A stretch of DNA of 10,541 nt from Patescibacteria group bacterium (GCA_028864955.1 JAGWLE010000023.1:1-10541); one strand, 5' to 3'; shown: positions 1-8,700, counted from the first letter of the stretch. Numbers and translations are program-made. The notes: a model not told the origin generated them from the letters alone.

Positions 1-275
1 AACTTGTACTCGAAAAGAGGAAGGAAAACCACTGTCGGCGATCGGGCGGCACCTGGCATCACTGGAAGCTATTCAAAGCCGAATGGAAAGGCGAACTGAA
101 GCGAAGCGAGGAAGAAACCAAACAAGCCGCTTGGTTCGATACTGCAGCTTTGCACGAGTTGGCTGACCACACAAAGAAGTATCTTGCCGAGGAAACATCT
201 GAACCTGAATGGCAGGAAAACCCCGGTCTTGAACCGGTCATGTACGAGTTCCTCAAGGAATTGAAGATTATTTAG
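1..275 (+). CDS. NUDIX hydrolase, C-terminal fragment (cut by left edge)
   Basis: The open frame runs from the left edge (first full codon at position 3) to TAG at 273-275 and gives 90 residues without an N-terminus. The stretch HHWKLFKAEWKGEL, then EEETKQAAWFDTAALHEL and the ending WQENPGLEPVMYEFLKEL look like the last beta strands and C-terminal helix of a NUDIX hydrolase. In that family this part follows the catalytic box and carries the 'E...W.d...l.' pattern. The NUDIX box itself would lie outside the window, so the assignment rests on overall resemblance only and the substrate cannot be guessed. NUDIX enzymes cleave nucleoside diphosphates linked to another group. The gene converges on the minus-strand nuclease gene and overlaps its end by 8 bp. 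No terminator is visible between them. Confidence 0.6.
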   Translation, partial: LVLEKRKENHCRRSGGTWHHWKLFKAEWKGELKRSEEETKQAAWFDTAALHELADHTKKYLAEETSEPEWQENPGLEPVMYEFLKELKII

Positions 276-1113
276 CCTGCTCGATGATGATCTGAGCTTC
301 GGTCAGAACCTTTTCCGCAGCTTCTCCGTGTACCCCGATCTCGTCGAGGACGTTCGGCTGCCCGACGACATCGATACAGACCAGCACATTGTGTCCAACA
401 AGCTCTTTCTTTTGATCTTTCGACAGGCTCGACAGACATGAGATCGGGTGAAGACCATTTTGTTCGATGATCTCATGGAGGTTATCCGTCAGCGGATAAT
501 TCCAGCCCAAAAGTTTGAGGCCGTAACATTCACCGTAACGAATGGCTTTGTCGGTGAATTTGGTGTTGGTGGTAAGCCAGCGTTCGGTGAGTTTTCTTTT
601 GACTCCGCCGTAGTCGTAGTATTTGCCGGCAATGTCATCGAAGCGCGCTTTGACGTAGAGCGCGACTTTGAGGTCGGATTTCATGCCAAACTCGTTGTGG
701 TATTTGGCCTCAACCATAGCCAGGCTGTCACCTTTCCAAGCGACAACATCAACCTCATGGTCGACGCATTGTCCGAGAACAGTCTGGTCTGTCACTGCCT
801 CATAGCCCCACATTTGGAAAATGCGCGCGACGAATTTCTCAAAAGGAAAACCATCCGGACCGAGTTCCATCATCGCTCGTCGGATTGAGTACTTAACCGC
901 GGCCGGTATCGAATGTTTGTGTAGGAGCACAAAGGCGCGCTTATAGATGTCGGCAGTTGTCATGCCTTCGTGGATTTCGCGTTCGACTTGATCGACGACA
1001 TCATCGATGACATCGCTTTTTGTGCCGACACGCTTGAGTGAGCTCACCAGCTTCTCTTCCTCGAATAGTTCGTGCTGGCCGTTGGATTTGGTTATGGAGA
1101 TCAGATGGTTCAT
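268..1113 (-). CDS. ATP-cone domain protein with Mrr-like PD-(D/E)XK nuclease domain
   Basis: 281 aa, ATG start at 1113. Residues ~5-85 read as an ATP-cone: ITKSNGQHELFEEEKLVSSL, then a helical part ending in YSIRRAMMELGPDG. This is the nucleotide-binding regulatory fold known from ribonucleotide reductases and NrdR. Residues ~88-205 read as a restriction-endonuclease-like fold of the Mrr type. After FEKFVARIFQMWGYE comes HEVD (Asp122) and then VEAKYH, with Glu135 and Lys137 as the E-x-K pair of the PD-(D/E)XK site. The C-terminal ~70 residues (LHPISCLSSLSKDQKKELVG) may form a small helical DNA-binding unit. Members of this architecture are often annotated as restriction endonucleases; DNA cleavage controlled by ATP/dATP is an inference. 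No methylase or specificity subunit is next to it. It starts 18 nt after the mnmA stop, so it is probably co-transcribed and last in the run. The leader lacks a Shine-Dalgarno sequence and is occupied by a palindrome. Confidence 0.8.
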   Translation of the reverse strand: MNHLISITKSNGQHELFEEEKLVSSLKRVGTKSDVIDDVVDQVEREIHEGMTTADIYKRAFVLLHKHSIPAAVKYSIRRAMMELGPDGFPFEKFVARIFQMWGYEAVTDQTVLGQCVDHEVDVVAWKGDSLAMVEAKYHNEFGMKSDLKVALYVKARFDDIAGKYYDYGGVKRKLTERWLTTNTKFTDKAIRYGECYGLKLLGWNYPLTDNLHEIIEQNGLHPISCLSSLSKDQKKELVGHNVLVCIDVVGQPNVLDEIGVHGEAAEKVLTEAQIIIEQAK

Positions 1114-1121
1114 CTCAGATG

Positions 1122-1149
1122 GAGGTCCGACCTAGCTAGGTCGGACCTC
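1122..1149. repeat. 28-bp perfect palindrome across the mnmA stop codon
   Basis: Each half is 14 bases (GAGGTCCGACCTAG) and the two halves are exact reverse complements with no spacer, centred between 1135 and 1136. The mnmA stop TAG (1134-1132) lies at the centre, and the last codons of mnmA (Glu-Val-Arg-Pro-Ser) form one arm. No T-run follows on either strand, so it is not a standard intrinsic terminator. It fills most of the leader of the downstream nuclease gene (ATG at 1113). Confidence 0.9.
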
Positions 1150-2325
1150 GCTGATTATACCACCAGCGACGCATTCATCGCCCCTGTAGATAACCAGGGA
1201 CTGGCCGGGTGTGAGCGTGTCTTGAGGGTCCACGAATTCGATCCATGTCCCCGAAATGCCAGGCACTATGGAACGGATAGCTTGCAGCGGCTGCCTGTAG
1301 CGTGAACGAGCTCCATATGTGCATGAATCAGTCGCAGTTGGATCGATGTTATTATAGGTGACCGCTTCGCCACCAACCCAGTTCACGCTCGATATTTGTA
1401 CATGCCGCTGGGAAGATATCTGCAGATGCCCAGCTCGCTTATTTGAAACAGTTATGGTGTTTTGTTCTACGTCTTTATCGACAACATAATACGGTTGATC
1501 TGATGAAGTATGATGCTGTCGATCAATGCGGAATCCGTGCCGTTCACCTATCGTGAAGAAAAGCGCACCTTGATGCGTGCCGATCGTCTCGCCTGCCTGA
1601 TTGAGCACATTGCCTGGCTCTGCTTGGATGTAATGTGCCAAGAATTCCTTCACGTCGATTTTGCCGATGAAGCACAGACCTTGGCTGTCCTTTTTGTCAG
1701 CGTTCGGCAGGCCGAATTTTTTTGCCAGCCGCCGAACTTCAGGCTTAGTTAAATGACCCACTGGAAAAAGTATATGTTTGAGATCATCTTGTTTCAGCGT
1801 CCAAAGGAAATACGACTGATCTTTATTCGAATCTTTGCCAGCCAAGAGATTGCATCTTGTATCCTGCTTGTAACTTGCAACCCGTATCCTGTCACTTTGC
1901 TCCACGCGTGCATAATGTCCTGTTGCTATATAATCCGCACCCTGTTTCCTTGCCCATTCTGCAAACGCTCCAAATTTCACATATCTATTGCACATGACGT
2001 CAGGATTCGGTGTGCGGCCGGCACGATATTCAGCGATCATGTGATCGATGACGTCCTTTTTATACTGGCTTTCGAGGTCGAGTGTCAGGAACGGTATATC
2101 GAGATGCGCGGCCGCACGCATTGCTTCGAGGCGCTCGTGGCGCCAGGTGCATGTCAGCCAGTCAGGCTGCCAGACCTTGATGAATACGCCCGTGACGCTG
2201 TAGCCAGCTTTCTTGAGAAGCGCCGCCGAGACGGACGAGTCAACGCCGCCGGACATACCGACGAACACGCCTTGTCGCTGGCTCTTCATGGAGCGCAGTA
2301 TACTGTCGGACGAGCTATCATTCAA
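1132..2325 (-). CDS. mnmA: tRNA-specific 2-thiouridylase MnmA
   Basis: Makes the s2U34 modification in the wobble position of tRNA-Lys, -Glu and -Gln, using ATP to adenylate U34 and a persulfide sulfur carried by the enzyme. The sequence has the N-type PP-loop MSGGVDSS (residues 24-31), the first catalytic cysteine in TPNPDVMCN (Cys112), KDQSYFLW, and the second cysteine in DSQGLCFIG (Cys218). These match the two cysteines of the E. coli enzyme. A C-terminal beta-barrel region follows (…YYVVDKDVEQNTITV…). At 397 aa it is slightly longer than usual because of an N-terminal tail. The frame opens at a TTG (2325) with GAGGT just upstream, overlapping the mltG stop by 8 bp, which suggests translational coupling. 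An ATG at 2289 (MKSQRQGVF) is the alternative start and would give 385 aa. The last codons lie in a perfect palindrome. Confidence 0.97.
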   Translation of the reverse strand: MNDSSSDSILRSMKSQRQGVFVGMSGGVDSSVSAALLKKAGYSVTGVFIKVWQPDWLTCTWRHERLEAMRAAAHLDIPFLTLDLESQYKKDVIDHMIAEYRAGRTPNPDVMCNRYVKFGAFAEWARKQGADYIATGHYARVEQSDRIRVASYKQDTRCNLLAGKDSNKDQSYFLWTLKQDDLKHILFPVGHLTKPEVRRLAKKFGLPNADKKDSQGLCFIGKIDVKEFLAHYIQAEPGNVLNQAGETIGTHQGALFFTIGERHGFRIDRQHHTSSDQPYYVVDKDVEQNTITVSNKRAGHLQISSQRHVQISSVNWVGGEAVTYNNIDPTATDSCTYGARSRYRQPLQAIRSIVPGISGTWIEFVDPQDTLTPGQSLVIYRGDECVAGGIISEVRPS

Positions 2326-3325
2326 GGTACCTCAGGCGGTTGGCGGCGTGCTGGGCCAGAGTGGCGGCATAATGCATCTGTCCGTCCTTGCCCGACAGGA
2401 AATACAGGTAATCGGACTTGACGGGATTGACGGTGTCCTCGATGGCTTCGTAGCCTGGATTGTCGATAGGCGTCGGCGGCAGTCCGGTATATTTGTATGT
2501 GTTGTATGGCGTGTCAGACTGCAGATCGCCGAGCGTCAGTTCGGCAGATGTCTTGCCGTAGAGATAGAAAAACGGCGCGTCAACTTGGAGAGGCATGCCC
2601 ATGTCCAGGCGCTTCCACAGAATGCCGGCGATGATGCGCCGGTCGGTCGAAGAGGCGGCTTCCTTTTCCACGATCGAGGCCATGGTGATGACATCCGCCG
2701 GCGTGCGGCCGGACGCCTGGATATCGAGCAGCAACGGCTTCGTTTGTTCTTCGAACGTCCGCGTTAACAGCTGAATGACGTCCTGGGGCGTGGAATTTTC
2801 GTAAAAGTAATAGGTATCGGGAAAGAGCTTGCCTTCGAGCGGCTTGGCCAGGGCAAGGAAAGTCGCGCTGTCGAATTTTGGGATATCGGTTTTGAGCACG
2901 GCGGCCATGCCGGCTGAACTGATACCTTCATAAAAGGTGACCTTGATTTTCGGCAAATCCTGGATGCCATAGGCGGTGCGGTAGGCGACTTCGAGCGCTG
3001 ACTGGGAGGAATCAAAAAGATAATCGCCAGATTTGATCTGCCGATGGCCGGTGAGCAGAACGACGAGCGTCTTATACAATGTAGCGGAACCGATGATGTG
3101 TCCGGCTGCCAAGGTGCCAGCTGCTTCCGATAAGGTCGAGCCGGGCTTTATCGTCACGATCTCATTATTTGGAAAATCGGCAGGCGCGGCATCAGCCAGC
3201 GCCAGAAAGACCAGAAGGACGGCAATGATGATACTGGCCGCCGCCAGTATGCGACGGCCGTACTTGCGCCAGACATAGCGTGTGAGCAGCATTCGGTGAT
3301 TTGTTCGGGGTAGGTCGGAATTCAT
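2318..3325 (-). CDS. mltG: Endolytic murein transglycosylase MltG (YceG-like)
   Basis: 335 aa, ATG start. A positively charged N-terminus (RYVWRKYGRR) is followed by one membrane segment (about residues 26-45, ILAAASIIIAVLLVFLALA) and then a region outside the membrane. Residues ~54-105 (IVTIKPGSTLSEAAGTL…SGDYLF) are the LysM-like part typical of the family. The catalytic domain follows, with FYEGIS, GKLFPDTYYF and the signature ASIVEKEA; Glu220 is likely the catalytic acid corresponding to the essential glutamate of E. coli MltG. PLQVDAPFFY, PYNTYKYTGLPPTPIDNPG and YLYFL complete the family motifs. The enzyme cuts nascent glycan strands and helps set their length during peptidoglycan synthesis. 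It sits 33 nt after the upstream membrane-protein gene, with only a weak and distant GGAGA upstream of the start, and overlaps mnmA at its end. Length and motifs look complete. Confidence 0.95.
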   Translation of the reverse strand: MNSDLPRTNHRMLLTRYVWRKYGRRILAAASIIIAVLLVFLALADAAPADFPNNEIVTIKPGSTLSEAAGTLAAGHIIGSATLYKTLVVLLTGHRQIKSGDYLFDSSQSALEVAYRTAYGIQDLPKIKVTFYEGISSAGMAAVLKTDIPKFDSATFLALAKPLEGKLFPDTYYFYENSTPQDVIQLLTRTFEEQTKPLLLDIQASGRTPADVITMASIVEKEAASSTDRRIIAGILWKRLDMGMPLQVDAPFFYLYGKTSAELTLGDLQSDTPYNTYKYTGLPPTPIDNPGYEAIEDTVNPVKSDYLYFLSGKDGQMHYAATLAQHAANRLRYLE

Positions 3326-3358
3326 AATGACGATGGTCTATCTCCGTGCCGCGGCGCG

Positions 3359-4633
3359 TTAGACTGGCAGGTTTGTGGGTGCCTGGGCACGCTTGGATGG
3401 CACACGTTCAAGTGTTGGTATTGAAAGCACCGAACCCGGGAAGTGATATATCGTCGCCAATTCCTCCGTGTTCAACACCATCGTTTTTGACTTAAAAGGC
3501 GGATAAAATGACGAGCGTCTCTTGTAGGCCATCAGACCGACGCGTCCGTATCTGTTGCGTCTGAAATCTTTGTAATCTTTCCATGGCGCGTCCAGAGACG
3601 GGTGCCATTTCTTGCCGTTGGGCTTGAAGCCGTTCAACGATTCGCTGCTGAACTGCTTGAGGTTACCGATAAATCCGCCGATGCCAAACGGCGTATTGAA
3701 TATCTCCTTCTTTGATATGTACAAAGTTCGGATACAGCAGTCGAAGGCTATCTTGGACAGGCTGCGGCCGATGGCTTCGACCACGTCTTGTTCCGGTTTC
3801 GAAATCGTCGGAAGCTTTGCGTAGCCGGTATCTGGATTGACTTCTCCGGCAACTTTGGTTTTCGAATCGCGCAGCAGGATGTTATTGATCTCCTCCTCGC
3901 CTTTCATTTTCCAGAGGTCTCCACGCTTGAATATATGCCCCGGCAACTTTTGGTCGCCCTTGTGGGCACGGATGGTGATCTGGTACCAGGCTTGTTGGTT
4001 AGGTCCGACTGAACCGAGAAATTCGATCAGTGGCAAAAGCGGATCAATCTTGAATTCTTCCTTTGGATCCTTGTCGAGTCCGTAGTCCACATACGTTCTG
4101 ATGGGATACGGATCAGGCTTGGTAAACTCGAATTCTGCCGCCCAGATGCGTGTGACTTTGGGATCGAAATATGTGCCGCGGGCGTAATCCGGCACTTCGG
4201 TGACCTCGATGCCCGGGAATTGCGAATAGAGCGCCGTCATGACGCCTTGCTTGCGCCGATCTTCCGTCCATATGTAAAAATTGACGCGGCCTTCGATCGA
4301 GGCAATCTCCAGCGAATACCAGGGACGAGTCTCGCCTTTCCAATATTGCGCGTAGGCGCTGCCGTCAGAAGTGTTGTGCAATGAATTCAAAACCGATTCC
4401 ATGGCCAAAGGCGACTTGAATGTGTCTTTGGGAAGTTTGAGCTGGAGGACCGTGTACTTCAGGCTCAGGAATTGGCTGGTCTGGACGTAGTCTACCCACA
4501 GCCCCCAAAAAAGCTTTGCCAAGAGAAATGCCAGGACGACCGGCGCGACGGTGACCATGGTTTCCAGACTATGCGGCCAGATGATCGTGTTGAAGTTGTT
4601 GACAAGAACCGTGACGGCTTGTTCTACGGGCAT
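3359..4633 (-). CDS. One-pass membrane protein resembling the N-terminal module of conjugation-type ATPases
   Basis: 424 aa, function unknown. One strong membrane segment lies at about residues 25-47 (VTVAPVVLAFLLAKLFWGLW). The rest is probably cytoplasmic: a mixed alpha/beta region with WYSLEIASIEGRVNFYIWT (105-123), ALYSQFPGIEVTEVPDY (134-150), and a C-terminal SKTMVLNTEELATIYHFPG (382-400). The 'L.TEELA...HFPG' motif, preceded by paired 'small-domain' repeats, is what I know from the part of TraG/VirD4- or VirB4-like type IV secretion proteins just before their ATPase domain. Here the protein ends about 24 residues after the motif and there is no Walker A or B. The ATPase partner is not in this window, so it may be encoded elsewhere, or this may be a stand-alone relative. 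A DNA-uptake or secretion role is inference only. The ATG is at the expected start point of its own promoter, so the mRNA is probably leaderless. Confidence 0.75.
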   Translation of the reverse strand: MPVEQAVTVLVNNFNTIIWPHSLETMVTVAPVVLAFLLAKLFWGLWVDYVQTSQFLSLKYTVLQLKLPKDTFKSPLAMESVLNSLHNTSDGSAYAQYWKGETRPWYSLEIASIEGRVNFYIWTEDRRKQGVMTALYSQFPGIEVTEVPDYARGTYFDPKVTRIWAAEFEFTKPDPYPIRTYVDYGLDKDPKEEFKIDPLLPLIEFLGSVGPNQQAWYQITIRAHKGDQKLPGHIFKRGDLWKMKGEEEINNILLRDSKTKVAGEVNPDTGYAKLPTISKPEQDVVEAIGRSLSKIAFDCCIRTLYISKKEIFNTPFGIGGFIGNLKQFSSESLNGFKPNGKKWHPSLDAPWKDYKDFRRNRYGRVGLMAYKRRSSFYPPFKSKTMVLNTEELATIYHFPGSVLSIPTLERVPSKRAQAPTNLPV

Positions 4634-4639
4634 GAGTAT

Positions 4640-4648
4640 ATTATACCA
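4640..4648 (-). promoter_or_regulatory. Extended -10 promoter for the 424-aa membrane protein (leaderless)
   Basis: On the minus strand TGGTATAAT is a perfect -10 box with the TGn extension (TATAAT at 4645-4640). It ends 6 nt before the ATG at 4633-4631, so transcription should start at or within a base or two of the A of ATG. There is no room for a Shine-Dalgarno sequence. No good -35 hexamer is seen at 16-18 nt, as is common for extended -10 promoters. Confidence 0.7.
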
Positions 4649-4686
4649 GTCGTCGGCGAAAGCAGGAACAGTCAGTCCCGACGGTT

Positions 4687-5745
4687 CTATGCGGCGACCT
4701 TTATCTTTTCGCCCGATGGTAAGTATTTGCCATCCTTATCGCGCCTGAAATATTTGGGATTCTGGAGATTGACGACGATGGTGTTTTCCTTGACGTAGCG
4801 CTCCTTCATGACTTTGTCTATCACTTCCTCCTTCGTCAGAGGGCCGTTTTTTTCGAGGACGGTTCTGATGACGTCACGGACGACACCGGGAGCATATCCC
4901 CACTCGGCCAAAGCGTAGAGACCGCGGCCGACGAGCACGAATCGCGGATCCTTGATCAACTCATTGTGCGTCGTCGCCACATGAGCCTTCTTGTTGAACA
5001 TGGTCGTGATCTGCTTGGCGACGTCGCGGAAATGTATGGGCGAGCCGTGCTTGCGTATCACCAGGAAGGCGTAGTCCCGCATGCCTTTGGTCTTGACGTT
5101 CGGCGAGCGCGCCACGCCCCAGTCGCCGAGCGGATTCTTGCCGATAACCTTGGAGATCTGCAGCCAGCGCTTGATGACTTCCTGATTTTTGTAGCGTTCC
5201 GAGACATCTTCGAGATGAGTCAGGAATTTGTTGATCATCTCCGATTCCGGCAGGAGATCTTGATTGTTCAGATTACCGTAGAGCTTGCGCAGTGCCTCCT
5301 CGACTTTCTTGGCCAGCTCTTCGTTGACGTGCCAACGATGGCGGAACTCCTCATCTTCCTTGCGCTTGCGGAACGGTTCGCCGACAACCAACAGGAAATA
5401 TACGTGGTTCTGCAGGCTCCGATCTTTTGAAACATGGCCGAGGAAGTCGTCTTCGACGACGATGCCGCCCAAGGAATGAAGGATGGTTTCGATTTCCGTG
5501 AAAGCCGACTTTTCTTGCCTGTATTCTTCCGATTTGCGGATGTTGGCCAGAGCGTAGTTCTCGATCTGCCGGACGCGTTCACGCGTGATGCCGTAGAGTT
5601 TGCCGATGGCATCGAGGGTCATGCGATTCGTATCCTTGCCGAGGCCGTAGCGGTAGACGACAACCTCGCGGGCGCGATCCGGCAGAGATGACAGCAGCCT
5701 TTTGACGGTCTGTTTGGGCTTGAATGAGATGCTGGCGGTGGCCAT
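4687..5745 (-). CDS. Sigma-region-4 HTH / HARE-HTH fusion transcription protein
   Basis: 352 aa, ATG start at 5745. Residues ~12-71 are a sigma-70 region 4: KRLLSSLPDRAREVVVYRYGL, then the helix-turn-helix DAIGKLYGITRERVRQIENY (45-64), which normally reads the -35 element. The middle (about 80-205) is helical and unassigned. Residues ~219-282 (MRDYAFLVIRKHGSPIHFRD…PRFVLVGRGLYALAEWG) are a HARE-HTH domain, a winged helix found in the RNA polymerase delta subunit and in some chromatin and restriction proteins. A second winged-helix-like unit follows (VVRDVIRTVLEKNGPLTKEE…YFRRDKDGKYLP, 288-343). Sigma regions 1-3 are absent, so it cannot melt a promoter by itself as a normal sigma factor does. 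A role as an RNA polymerase accessory protein or DNA-binding regulator is inferred. It lies 36 nt after leuS, probably in the same transcript, possibly with an extra promoter. Confidence 0.85.
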   Translation of the reverse strand: MATASISFKPKQTVKRLLSSLPDRAREVVVYRYGLGKDTNRMTLDAIGKLYGITRERVRQIENYALANIRKSEEYRQEKSAFTEIETILHSLGGIVVEDDFLGHVSKDRSLQNHVYFLLVVGEPFRKRKEDEEFRHRWHVNEELAKKVEEALRKLYGNLNNQDLLPESEMINKFLTHLEDVSERYKNQEVIKRWLQISKVIGKNPLGDWGVARSPNVKTKGMRDYAFLVIRKHGSPIHFRDVAKQITTMFNKKAHVATTHNELIKDPRFVLVGRGLYALAEWGYAPGVVRDVIRTVLEKNGPLTKEEVIDKVMKERYVKENTIVVNLQNPKYFRRDKDGKYLPSGEKIKVAA

Positions 5746-5766
5746 ATGAATGAATGTTATGGAAGT

Positions 5767-5796
5767 ACCTTACCACTAGTCCTATTCACCTGTCAA
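5767..5796 (-). promoter_or_regulatory. Possible promoter for the sigma-4/HARE gene inside the leuS end
   Basis: On the minus strand a perfect TTGACA (5796-5791) lies in the last codons of leuS. An 18-nt spacer later comes TGGTAAGGT, a TGn-extended but weak -10 (TAAGGT at 5772-5767). Transcription would start about 17-20 nt before the ATG at 5745. The -10 matches the consensus at only three bases, so this is tentative. Confidence 0.3.
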
Positions 5797-8700
5797 CACA
5801 ATGTTGACAAGTCGGTCAGGTATCACGATAATCTTGGCGATCTTCTTGCCGGTCGTCCACTTTGCCGCCTCGGGCAGGGCGCGCGCCCGACGTTCTAGTT
5901 CGGTTGCGGGCCCGCCGGCGGCGGCCATGAATGAACCTCGCACGCGTCCGTCGACTTGGACGATGATGCGGACTTCGGTATCCGCGGCCAGCTTGGGGTC
6001 AAATGTCGGCCAGGCGCTGAGGTGTATGGATTTTTTGCCGCCGAGAGACATCCAGAGCTCCTCGGCGACATGGGGCGCGAACGGCGCCAGCAGTTTTAGA
6101 TACGACTCATAGATGGTTCGGCCGACATTCGGCAACTTCTCGAATTCATTTACAGCGATCATCATCGTGCTTATGGCGGTATTGAAATGGAGATGCTGAA
6201 TATCCTCGGTGACCTTGCCGATCGTCTTGTGCAATATCTTGGCGGCCGTATCCGAAGGCGCGCCCGGGACGATCTTCGTCCTCAATTTCCAAACGCGTTC
6301 GATAAATCGGCGGCAGCCGACGATGCTATCCGTGCTCCACGGGATCGATTGATCAAACGGACCCATGAACATTTCGTAGACGCGCAGCGTGTCTGCGCCG
6401 TAGGTCTTGACAATGTCATCCGGATTGACGACATTGCCAAAGCGCTTTGACATCTTGCGTCCATCCTCGCCCATGATCAGACCGACGTTTTGAAGCTTCC
6501 GGAACGGTTCGACGCTTTTGACACTGCCGATATCGTACAAAAACTTATGCCAGAACCGCGCGTAGATCAAGTGACGCGTGGCATGTTCCGCGCCGCCGAC
6601 ATAGAGGTCCACTGGCGACCAGTACTTCTCACGACGGGCATCGACCAGCCGCTTACTGTTTTTGGGATCCATATACCGGAGATAGTACCAGCTCGATCCC
6701 GCCCATTGCGGCATGGTGTTCGTCTCGCGTCGCGCCCGGCCGCGGCATCGGGGACATTTGACATTGACCCATGATCGTATGGCGGAGAGCGGCGACTCGC
6801 CGGTGCCTGTCGGTTCGTAGGATTTGACTTTCGGCAGCTTCACCGGCAGATCCTTTTCCGGCACGGGCACGACGCCGCAGTTTTCACAATGAATGATCGG
6901 GATCGGTTCGCCCCAATATCGCTGGCGAGAAAATACCCAGTCGCGAAGCTTGTATTTCGCCAGCCAGCGGCCCTGGGCGGCGGCTGTTATCTCCTTCATG
7001 ATATCGGTTGAGTTCTGGCCGCTGAAGTTGCCGGAATCGACCAGGATCCCCGGACCGGTGTATGCCGACGAGCCGGACAGTCGTGACCAGAATATGGCGT
7101 TGAACGGCCGTCCGTCCAGATATCGCTGGATGTCGTGCTGTTCCAGCCAGATAGTGTCATGAAGGGATTTTTCGTGCTCCGAAACATCCTGCCGCGACTC
7201 ATCGATGAGTTCGTAGTACCCCGGATATAGGATGGCTTGCCTGTTCTGATTCGAGTTCTTTGAAAAATAACGATAACAGACCGGCGCGCCGAGTGACCGG
7301 ATAAAGCGCACGTGCGAATATCCGGTTTCCTCCGCTATTTCGCGCTGGCCGGCCTGCGGAACTGTCTCGCCGGCGTCTATGCCACCGGCCGTAGCGACGA
7401 TCACGTCCTCGCCAAGATCGCTGATACCTTTCTTCTTTACGAACAGATATCTGTCCTCCGTGGGATGTTTGATGATACAGACGGCTGTCGGACGGGTCTG
7501 CGCCGGTTCCGCCGGCCGGAAAGCGTCGGACGAGTGCGTGCTGGTAAAGGTTTGCGCGATGACGGGCTTGATGGGCAGGCCGAACTTCTGGGCGAAGGCA
7601 AAATCGCGATCATCATGCGCGGGCACCGCCATGACGGCGCCGGTGCCGTAATCGGGCAGGACATAGTCCGCGATCCAAACGGGCACTTCTTCGCCGTTGA
7701 TCGGATTGATGAGGCGGATATTCTTGAGCTCGACGCCAGTTTTCTCGCGATCGGCCGCCGCGCGCTCGATCTCGGTCTCTCGCGAAGTTTTGGCGATATA
7801 GGCGCGCACCTCGTCCTTGTTCTCGATGAAATTCATGCATTGGCTGATCCAGGGATGTTCCGGCGCTAAGACGACATAAGTCACGCCGTAGAGCGTGTCG
7901 GGACGCGTCGTAAAAACTGTAATGAGAGGTGTAACTGCCTTGAGGATAGCAGGCTCCTCGAGAGCGCAGAAATGCTCCTCCGTCGCTTTGATCTCGGTTA
8001 ATGTGGCATTGAGATTCTTTGCAAGGACGTCGCGCAGATATCGGGCCCGTAAACGTTCTTCCGTGTCAGAAAGGACGGCGATTCTGCCGCCTGTCAGCTT
8101 CTGGATCTGCGCGTAATCAAAATTCCACTTGTAGCCCTTCCAATAGGGCCGGAAATCAGCTTGTTTAAAATCGGGGTCTATGGCCGGCGCCACCAGAACC
8201 AGGCCGGAAATCGGCCTATCGAGTTTCATGACGACCTTCAGGGCGGTGATCGAACCTAGGCTGTGCCCGATGATGACGGTACGGTCATCTATGCGGCAAT
8301 TATTGAGCACGTATGCAACCTGATCCTCTTCATTCGGGTCGTTCGTATGCGGCAATTCCGGAGCCTCAACTTCATGGCCGCGTTTCTCGAGTTCGCGTTT
8401 CAACCAGGGAATGAAGTTGGTTTTGGCAGAACCCTGGTAGCCGTGAAGTATGACAAATCGAGGCTTCTTGTCCCTGATCGCCAGCCGGAAATCGATCTCC
8501 GCGCCCTGGCTTTTGCCTATCCAGTTTCGCTGCGCCTCTTTTATCGATTCCGGCCAATCGAGAAGCGCCGGCGCAACGGGTTGGTTTTTGAGAAAACATT
8601 TCCAGACATGCCTGTGCGCTTCGGGCGAGAGAAACTTCGTCATCTCCTCCCTCGTAAGCCAGACGACCTCGTGAATATCGCTTTCAGCGGCGGACAATTG

